Shown here one piece after another: positions 1 through 6,724 of a stretch of 14,775 nucleotides of DNA. Under the pieces are notes generated by a model. It did no database searches. It was not told the DNA's origin and saw nothing but the letters and a program-made list of their open reading frames with translations. The stretch comes from Galbitalea sp036495225. Its GTDB lineage: Bacteria; Actinomycetota; Actinomycetes; Actinomycetales; Microbacteriaceae. The stretch spans positions 1 to 14,775 of the forward strand of contig DASXNG010000261.1 of assembly GCA_036495225.1 (NCBI GenBank), in the 5' to 3' direction. The translations under genes were made by a program, and so were the position numbers. Position 1 is the stretch's first letter. Every line of letters starts with the position of its first letter.

Positions 1-368
1 CGACCAACTACACAAGAGCGCGGCACTCAACCCCCGGTCTCGCTACGCGAAACGCCTACGGCGCTGCGCTACTCGACCAACAACAGAAGAACGCGGCACT
101 CAAGCCCCGTCTCGCTACGCGAAGCGCCTCCGGCGCTGCGCTACTCGACCAACAACAGAAGAACACGGCACTCAAGCCCCGTCTCGCTACGCGAAACGCC
201 TCCGGCGCTGCGCTACTCGACCAACAACACAAGAACGCGGCACTCAAGCCCCGGTCTCGCTACGCGAAACGCCTACGGCGCTGCGCTACTCGACCAACTA
301 CAGAAGAACGCGGCACTCAAACCCCGGTCTCGCTCCTCCGGCGCTGCGCTACTCGACCAACTACAGAG
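1..368. repeat. Tandem array of REP-like palindromic repeats
   Basis: Five head-to-tail units are visible: 1-73, 74-145, 146-217, 218-290 and 291-353 (73, 72, 72, 73 and 63 bp). The start of a sixth (354-367) stops at the end of the glycosyltransferase gene. Each unit has a conserved GC-rich core, starting GGTCTCGCTACGC and ending GCGCTACTCGACC, which forms an imperfect inverted repeat (cores about 36-78, 109-150, 181-222, 253-295, 326-358). A conserved ~30-bp linker (CAACAACAGAAGAACGCGGC and onward) separates the cores. Unit 5 lacks 10 bp of its core. The array begins at a unit boundary at base 1, so more copies may lie outside. Short GGTC...GACC palindromes of this style are common between actinobacterial genes (my recollection). 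The linkers are nearly identical, so this is not CRISPR. No gene is seen in this stretch. Confidence 0.9.
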
Positions 369-1643
369 CTAGTGGCGGGCACGCACCTTCGCGATGCGGT
401 TGCGGATGATCTGTCGGATGGGCAGCGACGCCTCGACCAGCGGCTCGACGACGTTGTGTCCGCGGTAGAGCTCCTCGAAGGTCGCCAGGGTGCGGTTGAT
501 GTCGTGCGCCTCGACGATTTTCAGGCTCTCGCGCTTGAAGGCCTGCAACTCGTCGTCCGGCAGGGTGAGGACATCCGTGAGCCTTGCCGCGAACTCGTCG
601 ACGTCACCGGGCTCGAAGAGGTAACCGTTTTCGCCGTCGTGCACGAGGTGCGGCAGCGCCATCGCGTTGGCAGCGACGACCGGCAGGCCGGATGCGAGGG
701 CTTCCATTGTTGCGATGCTCTGCAGCTCCGCGATCGATGGCATCGCAAAAACCGATGCCTCCGTGAGGGTGCTGCGCAAGTACTCGTTCGTGACGTAGCC
801 AGAGAAAGTTGTGCGGTCGGCGACGCCCAGCGACTCGGCAAGTGACTTGAGCTCGAGCACGAGCTCTCCACCGCCGACGATTTCGAGCGTCGCATCCAGC
901 GATGGATCCAGCAGAGCGAACGCCTTGACGAGCTTGTCGATCTGCTTCTCACCCGTAACCCGGCCGACGAAAACGATCTTGTTCGACTTGCGCGGCTCGA
1001 AACTGGGCGTGTACACGCTCGCGTCCAGGCCGCAGGAGATCGCGAGCACACCCTTCAGCTTGGTGTGAGCCTCGAGGTAGTCGGCTGCGCGGCGCGTCGG
1101 CGTCGAAACCCGCTCCGCACGACCATAGATGCGTCCGGCGTCCCACCAGGACCACCACACGACGATGCCCTGCAGGAAGCGCGGAACGAGACTGAACTCG
1201 AGAAGATTCTCGGGCATCACGTGGTTGGTGGCGATTAGCCTGATGCGCCGTTTCAACGCCTGCTTCGACAACCCGCGACCGACCACAATGTTGGACTGGA
1301 AGTGCACGACATCCGGCTTCACTGCATCCAGAATTCGCGCGCTGTTGGCCTGGATACGCCACGGCAACGCAAAGCGCAGCCACGGGTGTGGTCGGTAACG
1401 CCAGCTCCAGAGCCGGTGCACGGTGACGAGTTGTCCACCGTGTTCCTCCATGAAGGTTCCGTGTCCGTGGCGGTGCCCGGCCGGCGCAACAATGTGCACT
1501 TCGTGGCCGCGCGCGGCCATGCCGCCGGCGAGGCTCGCAGCGAAGGTTGCGGAGCCGTTGATCTCCGGCGCAAAGGTATCTGCGCCAATGACGATCTTGA
1601 GCGGCCGTGGTGGTGTGTCGGCGCTCTGGGGGGCGTCAGTCAA
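369..1643 (-). CDS. GT4-family glycosyltransferase
   Basis: The 424-aa protein is a retaining GT-B enzyme of the GT4 family. It would move a sugar from a nucleotide-sugar donor to a lipid or glycan acceptor at the cytoplasmic face of the membrane. The N-terminal Rossmann domain begins IVIGADTFAPEINGSATF (residues 17-34), with the flexible glycine loop typical of GT4. The C-terminal domain has FVGRVTGEKQ (225-234), with the Arg and Lys expected to contact donor phosphates, then the EX7E motif (E306 and E314). The closest style is actinobacterial mannosyl/glucosyltransferases of glycolipid synthesis (PimB/MgtA-like); donor and acceptor cannot be read. Start is TTG (1641-1643), backed by AAGGGA at 1653-1658, 9 nt upstream; there is no ATG nearby. 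It follows the transporter gene after 81 bp on the same strand. The stop abuts the REP array. Confidence 0.9.
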   Translation of the reverse strand: MTDAPQSADTPPRPLKIVIGADTFAPEINGSATFAASLAGGMAARGHEVHIVAPAGHRHGHGTFMEEHGGQLVTVHRLWSWRYRPHPWLRFALPWRIQANSARILDAVKPDVVHFQSNIVVGRGLSKQALKRRIRLIATNHVMPENLLEFSLVPRFLQGIVVWWSWWDAGRIYGRAERVSTPTRRAADYLEAHTKLKGVLAISCGLDASVYTPSFEPRKSNKIVFVGRVTGEKQIDKLVKAFALLDPSLDATLEIVGGGELVLELKSLAESLGVADRTTFSGYVTNEYLRSTLTEASVFAMPSIAELQSIATMEALASGLPVVAANAMALPHLVHDGENGYLFEPGDVDEFAARLTDVLTLPDDELQAFKRESLKIVEAHDINRTLATFEELYRGHNVVEPLVEASLPIRQIIRNRIAKVRARH

Positions 1644-1724
1644 GTTGGGGGTTCCCTTGTGTGTGTCGCGCCAGGCGTCTGCCCATGGCTACGTCGTCCA
1701 GCGGAAAGCTACAACCACCGTACC

Positions 1725-2672
1725 CTAGCGCTGAATCTGCGGATGATGACGCGCGAGCGAGAATACCCCGAAGATCGCCAACGCGCCAGAAAGCACCATG
1801 ACTATGGCAGCCCAAACCGGTGCCCCGGCCGCCTCCCCGAGCACCGCAATACCGATCGTAACCCCGACCAGTGGATCGATGACCGTAAGCCCAGCCACGA
1901 CCAGGTCGGGAGGTCCCGACGCGTACGCGTTCTGAACGAAATACGATCCGAGCAGGCCGGCGATCGCCAGCCCCGCGAGGCACACGATCGTGAGACCGTC
2001 GCCCGGCTCAAATTTGAAGTCGTCGATGATGATCGTGTGGATGCGGTCGATGTCGACCTTCGCAAGCGTCGCGACAAAACCGAAGAGCACGCCGGCGCCG
2101 ACGATGTAGAAGACCATGTTGAACTTCTTGCGGAAGAACACGAAGAGCAATGCGAAGACCAGGATGACCGCGCCGAGGATGATCAGCACGATCACCAGCT
2201 GCCTATCGGTGATCGGCGGCGACTTCGTGTAGATCGCGGCGATGGTGACGAAGATTCCGACGCCAGCGACGCACCAGACGATCGCCCAAATGTGCGGCCG
2301 ATCAAGCGGGATGTGGCTGACTCGAGCGTTCAGTATCGACGTAATCACGAGCGCGAGCACACCGAGCGGCTGCACGACGGTCAGCGGAGCGAAAACCAGG
2401 CTGATGAGCTGCAACACAATCGCGAGGAACAGCAGAACGGCGCCGATGACCCAGGACGGACGCCGCAGCAGCAGGAGGAGCTGCTTGACGTTGAGCCCGG
2501 CGCGATTTTCGGGCGGGGTGTCCGCGTCAACCTTCTGGACGCCACGATGCTGCAACTGCGCACCTACCGCCAAAAAGATCGCCCCAAGCAGCGCAATCGG
2601 GATGCCAATGGCCTGGTACGGGGTAAGCGTCGTCAGATGCGTCGCGGAGTCGAGCGCAATGGACAGAGGCAC
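1725..2672 (-). CDS. DMT/NIPA-like multi-pass membrane transporter
   Basis: A 315-aa integral membrane protein with about nine to ten hydrophobic segments, beginning near residues 19-39 (AIGIPIALLGAIFLAVGAQL). It resembles the drug/metabolite transporter superfamily, especially actinobacterial proteins related to NIPA-type carriers, with two similar halves and the short loops of EamA-like proteins. Substrate is unknown; Mg2+ or a lipid-linked precursor would be guesses. The start is GTG (2670-2672): no good Shine-Dalgarno precedes it, but a -10-like TAGATT lies 6 nt upstream, suggesting a leaderless transcript. The glycosyltransferase follows on the same strand, so an envelope role is possible but unproven. 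It is divergent from def across 40 bp. Confidence 0.75.
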   Translation of the reverse strand: MPLSIALDSATHLTTLTPYQAIGIPIALLGAIFLAVGAQLQHRGVQKVDADTPPENRAGLNVKQLLLLLRRPSWVIGAVLLFLAIVLQLISLVFAPLTVVQPLGVLALVITSILNARVSHIPLDRPHIWAIVWCVAGVGIFVTIAAIYTKSPPITDRQLVIVLIILGAVILVFALLFVFFRKKFNMVFYIVGAGVLFGFVATLAKVDIDRIHTIIIDDFKFEPGDGLTIVCLAGLAIAGLLGSYFVQNAYASGPPDLVVAGLTVIDPLVGVTIGIAVLGEAAGAPVWAAIVMVLSGALAIFGVFSLARHHPQIQR

Positions 2673-2712
2673 CCGATGAATCTACCGGTCGACAGGCCGA
2701 TAATCTGTCTAA
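2673..2712. promoter_or_regulatory. Interlocked divergent promoters, transporter / def
   Basis: Only 40 bp separate the two start codons. On the plus strand GATAAT (2699-2704, five of six matches to TATAAT) ends 8 nt before the def ATG. On the minus strand TAGATT (2679-2684) ends 6 nt before the transporter GTG. Neither gene has a clear ribosome-binding site, so both may be leaderless. The -35 position of each promoter falls on the other's -10 element; neither -35 resembles TTGACA. Inferred from position and motif only. Confidence 0.5.
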
Positions 2713-3279
2713 ATGGCCGTACTCCCCATCCGAATCTCCGGCGATCCCGTCTTGCACGCTCCGGCGGCCGAGGTCACCAAATTCGACGCAACGCTGGAGA
2801 CGCTCGTCTCCGACATGTTTGACACGATGGCTGCTGCGCCCGGGGTCGGGCTCGCCGCGCCCCAGGTGGGCGTTCCACTGCGCCTGTTCGTCTACAACTG
2901 GACCGACGACGACGGAGTGACCTGGCGGGGAACAGCCATTAATCCGGAGCTGTGGATCAGCACAACGGCCCTCGGTGAAGCGGATGAAGACCACGAGTCC
3001 GAGGGGTGCCTCTCCATTCCCGGAGAGCGCTTTCCACTGCGACGCGCGGACCGCGCCATCCTTCGTGGGACCGACTTGGACGGCACAGATTTCGAGATTG
3101 TGGCATCTGGCTGGCTTGCCCGGATTTTCCAGCACGAATACGACCATCTCGACGGAATCCTGTACGCGGATCGTCTCGAGTACGGTCACGCCAAAGCGAT
3201 CGCGAAGGCACTTCGAAAGAGGGGCTGGGGTGTCCCCGACCAGAGCTGGCTCCCGGGAGTTGACCACCTAGAAGACTAG
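2713..3279 (+). CDS. def: Peptide deformylase
   Basis: This 188-aa cytosolic metalloenzyme removes the formyl group from the N-terminal methionine of new proteins. All three family motifs are present: motif 1 GVGLAAPQ (44-51), motif 2 EGCLSIP (97-103) with metal-ligand C99, and motif 3 QHEYDHLDG (140-148) with ligands H141 and H145 and catalytic E142. Length is normal for the family, with a modest C-terminal extension (KRGWGVPDQSW). The ATG at 2713 is 8 nt after GATAAT with no Shine-Dalgarno, which fits a leaderless mRNA. It ends 11 bp before the stop of the convergent sensor kinase 1 gene, and no terminator hairpin is visible in that gap. Confidence 0.97.
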   Translation: MAVLPIRISGDPVLHAPAAEVTKFDATLETLVSDMFDTMAAAPGVGLAAPQVGVPLRLFVYNWTDDDGVTWRGTAINPELWISTTALGEADEDHESEGCLSIPGERFPLRRADRAILRGTDLDGTDFEIVASGWLARIFQHEYDHLDGILYADRLEYGHAKAIAKALRKRGWGVPDQSWLPGVDHLED

Positions 3280-3290
3280 GCAGGAGCGGT

Positions 3291-4190
3291 CTAGCGCTGC
3301 GCCTCATCGAGGTTCACGCCGTGAATTCCGTTGTGGTACTTGAGCGTCGGAAAGACCGCCGAGATCGAAAACCCGACCCCCGGAACGGACGTGGCGCTGA
3401 AGACTCCACCGAACAGCGCAGCGCGTTCACGCATTTCGGTGATGCCGGGACCGGTCGCGGCCTCGGTCAGCGCATCGAGGTCGTCGTCGACGCTGTAGAC
3501 CCGCTGCCGTGCGACACGATTGGGGTCGAGCCCCTCGCGCCGACTGCTCGCCCGCACGCCATCGTCGTCGACCTTGAGCTGTAGTCCCTCGTCTGTCCAG
3601 TTGTAGGTGACGTGAACCTGCGTGCCCTCGCCGCCAAACTCGAGCGCGTTCGCCAACGCCTCCTGAAGGATGCTGTAGATCGCCAGTTCTGCGCCCTCGC
3701 GCAGGTCAAACCGCTCGCCCGTTTCCTCGAATTCGATCTCGAGACCAGCGGAGCGCATGATTTCGAAGAGATCCTGCTCCGAGTTGACCCGGAGCTGCGG
3801 CGCGACATCCACCTCGCCCTCGTGCACGACGGTCATGACACGTCTCAGGTCGGCCAGGGTGTTGCGAGCCACCTCGGCGATGACCGCGATCGCTCGAACC
3901 GCCGCTGCCGGATCCTGTTCCGCGGTGTACTTCGCGCCGTCGGCCTGGCTGATCATGACCGTGACCGAATGGATGGCGACCTCGTGCAGTTCGCGAACGA
4001 TGCGAAGGCGTGCCGTTTGCTCGTCCAGTGAGAGCCGAAGTTCGACGTGCTCGCGCTCGGCCTCAAGCCGCAGGCGGCTCTGCTTGCGGCGTCCGGCGGC
4101 GGTCGTCAGCCACAGGATGAGGAACACTATCGCGAGCACTGCGAGGGCGCCGAACGCGAACATCAGCGCCTGCTGGGTATCGATCGTCAC
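3291..4190 (-). CDS. HisKA_3 sensor histidine kinase (kinase 1)
   Basis: A 299-aa protein with one N-terminal membrane segment (about 10-30), a coiled-coil-like linker (about 36-64), a HisKA_3 dimerisation/phosphoacceptor domain and a GHKL ATPase domain. The phosphoacceptor is H69 in RELHEVAIHS. The N-box is QEALANALEF (N181), the D-box VDDDG (207-211) and the G-box GPGITEMRERAALFGG (247-262). The ATPase departs from consensus: F185 replaces the usual His of the N-box, and a loop lies between the D- and G-boxes (212-246). There is no extracellular sensor domain, so it may sense the membrane or a partner. Start GTG (4188-4190) follows a strong GGAGGGAG (4201-4208) with 10-nt spacing, which lies inside the upstream terminator hairpin. 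No regulator gene is adjacent downstream; the NarL regulator at 4704-5366 is the likely partner (inference). Confidence 0.85.
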   Translation of the reverse strand: MTIDTQQALMFAFGALAVLAIVFLILWLTTAAGRRKQSRLRLEAEREHVELRLSLDEQTARLRIVRELHEVAIHSVTVMISQADGAKYTAEQDPAAAVRAIAVIAEVARNTLADLRRVMTVVHEGEVDVAPQLRVNSEQDLFEIMRSAGLEIEFEETGERFDLREGAELAIYSILQEALANALEFGGEGTQVHVTYNWTDEGLQLKVDDDGVRASSRREGLDPNRVARQRVYSVDDDLDALTEAATGPGITEMRERAALFGGVFSATSVPGVGFSISAVFPTLKYHNGIHGVNLDEAQR

Positions 4191-4193
4191 GAC

Positions 4194-4234
4194 AAAAAGT
4201 CTCCCTCCGGGCCGAAAAGACCCAGAGGGAGACT
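4194..4234 (-). terminator. Rho-independent terminator overlapping kinase 1 RBS
   Basis: The arms AGTCTCCCTC (4198-4207) and GAGGGAGACT (4225-4234) pair perfectly over 10 bp. An inner GGG/CCC pairing (4209-4211 with 4221-4223) and a loop complete the hairpin. Reading on the minus strand, the stem is followed at once by TTTTT (4198-4194). It lies 19 bp after the SHOCT gene stop, so it should end that transcript. The 3' arm also holds GGAGGGAG, the ribosome-binding site of kinase 1 (start 4190). A smaller palindrome TACCG-N5-CGGTA (4234-4248) sits between the SHOCT stop and this hairpin. Confidence 0.85.
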
Positions 4235-4253
4235 ACCGCCTTACGGTAAAGGG

Positions 4254-4568
4254 CTAGTTGGACGGTTGCTGGGAAACGTCGTTGGCGCGCAGCACCTCGA
4301 GGCGAGCGCGGTACTCCTTCTCGTCGATGTCGCCCTGGGCAAAACGCTCGGCGAGCGTCGACTCGGCACCCCGCGCGGGGCTGCCGTTGCCATTCCACGG
4401 CCCATAGCCCCAGCGAGCCATCCGGCGACGGCGACCGCCGACTCCCACGACCACGAAGATGATGAACAGGACGAACAAGATGAAGAAGATCGGGCCGATG
4501 ATGAAGAACGGCCAGAAAAAGAAGCCCCCGTGAATGACCGGGACAACGGCAGCGAGAGGTGAGAACAC
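4254..4568 (-). CDS. Small membrane protein with C-terminal SHOCT domain
   Basis: A 104-aa protein. Residues about 13-44 form one long or two short, very hydrophobic segments rich in Phe and Ile, ended by the basic stretch GGRRRRMARW. A Gly/Asn-rich linker follows. Residues about 70-94 (STLAERFAQGDIDEKEYRAR and onward) match the SHOCT helix-turn-helix pattern, a short C-terminal oligomerisation motif found on many small membrane proteins. Biochemical role is unknown. Start is GTG (4566-4568) with AAAGGA (4576-4581) 7 nt upstream. It lies between the NarL regulator and kinase 1. A near-copy of the operator found upstream of kinase 2 precedes it, so it is a good candidate target of this two-component system. 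Confidence 0.8.
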   Translation of the reverse strand: MFSPLAAVVPVIHGGFFFWPFFIIGPIFFILFVLFIIFVVVGVGGRRRRMARWGYGPWNGNGSPARGAESTLAERFAQGDIDEKEYRARLEVLRANDVSQQPSN

Positions 4569-4587
4569 GGTGAAATCCTTTGGTTAG

Positions 4588-4606
4588 GAGGCCCCGGCTG
4601 GGCCTC
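4588..4606. other. GC-rich hairpin in SHOCT gene leader
   Basis: GAGGCCC (4588-4594) and GGGCCTC (4600-4606) pair perfectly over 7 bp around a 5-base loop. It lies just upstream of the SHOCT gene's ribosome-binding site. No T-run follows on either strand, so it is more likely an mRNA leader hairpin or mRNA-end stabiliser for the regulator gene than a true intrinsic terminator. Confidence 0.4.
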
Positions 4607-4665
4607 ATAACTTGAGCTTCGTCGCATCCGTCTTCCGGCGAATCTGCCCGGCGGATTCTCTCTCG

Positions 4666-4681
4666 TACTCCCTTCGGAGCA
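4666..4681. promoter_or_regulatory. Second, degenerate copy of the TACTCC-N4-GGAGTA operator
   Basis: TACTCC (4666-4671), a 4-base spacer CTTC, then GGAGCA (4676-4681). It differs from the perfect palindrome at 6658-6673 by one base in the right half, with identical spacing. It lies between the regulator's stop and the SHOCT gene, with its centre about 105 bp upstream of the SHOCT start. A lone TACTCC half-site follows at 4698-4703, next to the regulator's stop codon. Probable binding site of the NarL-type regulator; inferred. Confidence 0.5.
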
Positions 4682-4703
4682 GGCGCGAGCAGCCAGCTAC
4701 TCC

Positions 4704-5366
4704 CTACAGCCAGCCGGCCTTCACGAGACCGGTCTCGTAGGCGATGACGACGAGTTGCACGCGATCTCTCGCGGTGAGCTTCGCCATGATGCGACTGACG
4801 TGAGTCTTCGCCGTCAGCGGGCTGAGAAAGAGCTCGCGGCCGATCTCCTCGTTCGTGAGACCCTGGCCGACAAGTCCCAGAACCTCGCGCTCACGGTCGG
4901 TGAGCGTGCGGAGCTGGGTCGTGTCGGGGGCATCCTTCCAGTCGATGGCCACGCGCTCAAGGAGCCGCCTGGTGACGCTGGGGCTCAGAAGGGCGTCGCC
5001 CCCCGCGACGACGCGCACGGCGCGGATCAGTTCGACGGGTTCTGTGTCCTTGACGAGGAACCCGCTCGCCCCGGCGCGAATGGCCTGGCCCACGTACTCG
5101 TCCAGTTCGAAAGTGGTGACGATCACGATGTGCGTGCCAGCGAGTTTCGGGTCCGCGACGATCTGGCCCGTCGCCCAGAGGCCGTCGCCGTCCGGCATCC
5201 GGATGTCCATGAGGACGACATCGGGGCGCTCGATCTTTACGAGCGCGACGATCTCATTGCCGGTGCCGGCCTCTCCGACGATTTCTATGTCGGGCTCGTC
5301 CTCGAGCAGGCTGCGGAACCCGGCCCGGATCAGCCCCTGGTCATCGGCGATGGCAACTCGGATCAT
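4704..5366 (-). CDS. NarL/FixJ-family response regulator
   Basis: A 220-aa DNA-binding regulator. The receiver domain (about 1-118) has the acidic pair D8/D9, phosphoacceptor D54 in VLMDIRMP, the switch Thr T84/T85 in VIVTTFE and the conserved K106 in FLVKD. The C-terminal LuxR-type helix-turn-helix runs about 154-214 (LTDREREVLGLVGQGLTNEE and onward). Start is ATG (5364-5366), overlapping the stop of kinase 2 by ATGA, so the pair is translationally coupled and almost certainly a cognate two-component system. NarL-type dimers bind short inverted repeats; the TACTCC-N4-GGAGTA sites upstream of the operon and of the SHOCT gene are the obvious candidates. Confidence 0.95.
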   Translation of the reverse strand: MIRVAIADDQGLIRAGFRSLLEDEPDIEIVGEAGTGNEIVALVKIERPDVVLMDIRMPDGDGLWATGQIVADPKLAGTHIVIVTTFELDEYVGQAIRAGASGFLVKDTEPVELIRAVRVVAGGDALLSPSVTRRLLERVAIDWKDAPDTTQLRTLTDREREVLGLVGQGLTNEEIGRELFLSPLTAKTHVSRIMAKLTARDRVQLVVIAYETGLVKAGWL

Positions 5367-6598
5367 GACTGCACCTGCCTCACCCGCATCGGGATTCGGG
5401 CCGCCACGCGGAAACCGCCACCCTCCGCCCGGCCGGTTTCGAGGGTGCCGCCGAGCAGTTCGGCACGTTCGCGCATGCCGAGGAGGCCACGACCCTCCGT
5501 TTCACCGGACGGGATCGGGGCCGTTCCGTTGTCGGTAATGACAACCTCGTAGAAACCCTCCCGCTCGCCGAGTTCGATGTGCGCCTTCGTCGCATGCGCA
5601 TGACGCACGATGTTCGTGAGGGACTCCTGAACGATGCGGAACATCGCGAGCTGGGCGGCCTGCGGAACGTTCGCGGGTGCACGGTTCAACGTGACCTCGA
5701 CGCCCTGGGTGCTGACCGACGCCGCAAGCCAGTCGAGGCGGGTCAGGTCCGGCTCAGGGACGAGAGGCGCGTCATCCGTCGCCCCTCCCTCCGAGCGGAG
5801 AACGCCCAGCACCGAGCGCACCTCATCCAGCGCCGACTTACTGGTCTCCTTGATGCTGGCGAGCGCTTCGCGCGCCTTGTCAGGGTGGGCATCCATGAGG
5901 TGGAGGCCAACGCCGGCCTGCACATTGATCTGGCTGAGCGAATGCGCGAGGACGTCATGCAGCTCGCGGGCAATACGCACGCGCTCCGCCTGCACTTCGC
6001 TCTGTCGGCGCTGTGCGCGGATGCGGGCAACCTGCGCGAAACGTTCCGCGCGGGTGCGAAGCCCCTCACCCAGCCCGAACAGGATCAGGATGGCGAGAGT
6101 CGTGACCGCGATCCGGGCCGGCGACCAGGACGAGCCAAGGATGATCGAACCCGTGACAGTCAGCGCCCAGACCGTGCCGACCGAGATCCACGCCCATACG
6201 CGCGCGCCGCGGGCGACAGCGCCGACGATCGCAAACGCGAGGGAGACGGCGACCGGCGCCTGATCGGGACTTACGACGAAAAGGTCGATCCCGCTCGCGA
6301 CGGCGACAATCGCGACGACCGGCCCCGGAAATCGTCTCGCGCCGAGGAGCGCAATCGGGCCGACGAGCGCCAGAAACAGCGAAGGCCAGAACTGCTCGGG
6401 CGGCAGGTGGAGCAGGGTCGGGCGGCGGTCCGGGCCGATTGTAAAGAACACGGAAGGCAGCTGGACGATCAGCGAAATGATGACCGGGAGCAGCAGACGC
6501 CTCCTCCGAGCGTGCTCGCTCTGGGATCGATCCCACCACTGGCCGTGCCAGTGCGCGCCCGGTGGAGGGCCGCCGCCATACGACCCGGGCTCCTGCAT
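5363..6598 (-). CDS. HisKA_3 sensor histidine kinase (kinase 2)
   Basis: A 411-aa membrane kinase. A short Pro/Gly-rich cytoplasmic N-terminus is followed by about four to five membrane segments (about 35-180) and a linker helix. The HisKA_3 domain has phosphoacceptor H214 in RIARELHDVLAHSLSQ. The GHKL ATPase has N-box QESLTNIVRHA (324-334), D-box ITDNG (354-358) and G-box GRGLLGMRERAELLGG (369-384), all intact. There is no large external domain, as in DesK/LiaS-like envelope sensors. I chose ATG at 6596-6598. The reading frame stays open to 6760 but that extension crosses the tRNA terminator and the tRNA 3' half and is an artefact. TACGAT (6606-6611) lies 7 nt before this ATG, fitting a leaderless start. 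Its stop overlaps the regulator's start by 4 nt. Confidence 0.93.
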   Translation of the reverse strand: MQEPGSYGGGPPPGAHWHGQWWDRSQSEHARRRRLLLPVIISLIVQLPSVFFTIGPDRRPTLLHLPPEQFWPSLFLALVGPIALLGARRFPGPVVAIVAVASGIDLFVVSPDQAPVAVSLAFAIVGAVARGARVWAWISVGTVWALTVTGSIILGSSWSPARIAVTTLAILILFGLGEGLRTRAERFAQVARIRAQRRQSEVQAERVRIARELHDVLAHSLSQINVQAGVGLHLMDAHPDKAREALASIKETSKSALDEVRSVLGVLRSEGGATDDAPLVPEPDLTRLDWLAASVSTQGVEVTLNRAPANVPQAAQLAMFRIVQESLTNIVRHAHATKAHIELGEREGFYEVVITDNGTAPIPSGETEGRGLLGMRERAELLGGTLETGRAEGGGFRVAARIPMRVRQVQS

Positions 6599-6605
6599 GA
6601 GTCCG

Positions 6606-6611
6606 ATCGTA
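6606..6611 (-). promoter_or_regulatory. -10 element of the kinase 2/regulator operon
   Basis: TACGAT on the minus strand, 7 nt before the ATG at 6598, with no Shine-Dalgarno between. This suggests a leaderless transcript starting at or next to the A of ATG. No convincing -35 is visible, which would fit a promoter needing an activator. The palindrome at 6658-6673 would be centred near -67. Confidence 0.4.
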
Positions 6612-6657
6612 CGCGGACACGGCTCCCAGAGGCATCCGCTGGGTGGAGCGGCTGGCG

Positions 6658-6673
6658 TACTCCCTGGGGAGTA
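6658..6673. promoter_or_regulatory. Perfect TACTCCC-TG-GGGAGTA palindrome, putative operator
   Basis: TACTCCC (6658-6664) and GGGAGTA (6667-6673) are a perfect 7-bp inverted repeat around TG. It lies about 60 bp upstream of kinase 2, between that gene and the tRNA terminator. A near-copy (one base different in the TACTCC-N4-GGAGTA form) is at 4666-4681 upstream of the SHOCT gene. Position and symmetry fit autoregulation by the dimeric NarL-type regulator. Confidence 0.6.
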
Positions 6674-6692
6674 GCGGTGCTGCTTAAAGTGA

Positions 6693-6722
6693 AAGCGCCC
6701 AACCGTGGAGGATTGGGCGCTT
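6693..6722 (-). terminator. Intrinsic terminator of tRNA-Asn
   Basis: AAGCGCCCAA (6693-6702) and TTGGGCGCTT (6713-6722) pair perfectly over 10 bp with a 10-base loop. On the minus strand the stem is followed by TCACTTT, a modest T-rich tail. It starts 3 nt after the tRNA's 3' end and isolates the tRNA from the kinase 2 operon. Confidence 0.85.
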
Positions 6723-6724
6723 AG

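Noticed and set aside
56..247. 63-aa minus-strand frame with ~24-residue repeats
   Set aside because: It is open only because two repeat units are 72 bp (divisible by three). It has no ribosome-binding site and lies wholly within the repeat array.
1..368. Regular direct repeats resembling a CRISPR array
   Set aside because: The linkers between palindromic cores are nearly identical to one another, unit lengths differ by deletion, and no cas gene is present. It is a tandem repeat.
1722..1727. TAGGGT over the transporter stop codon as a separate -10 for the glycosyltransferase
   Set aside because: It resembles an actinobacterial -10, but no -35 is evident and the start codon is about 80 bp away with its own ribosome-binding site. 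Readthrough from the transporter is equally likely.
1302..2822. 506-aa plus-strand open frame
   Set aside because: It is antisense to the transporter and spans parts of two other genes. Its Arg/Asp/His-rich, domain-free composition is typical of antisense frames in high-GC DNA.
3268..3294. Three CTAG tetramers within 27 bp between def and kinase 1
   Set aside because: CTAG is uncommon in such genomes, but two of the three coincide with the TAG stop codons of the convergent genes; no larger symmetry is present.
5579..6724. 381-aa plus-strand open frame antisense to kinase 2
   Set aside because: Arg-rich low-complexity translation without domain features; the minus strand encodes a complete, motif-rich kinase.
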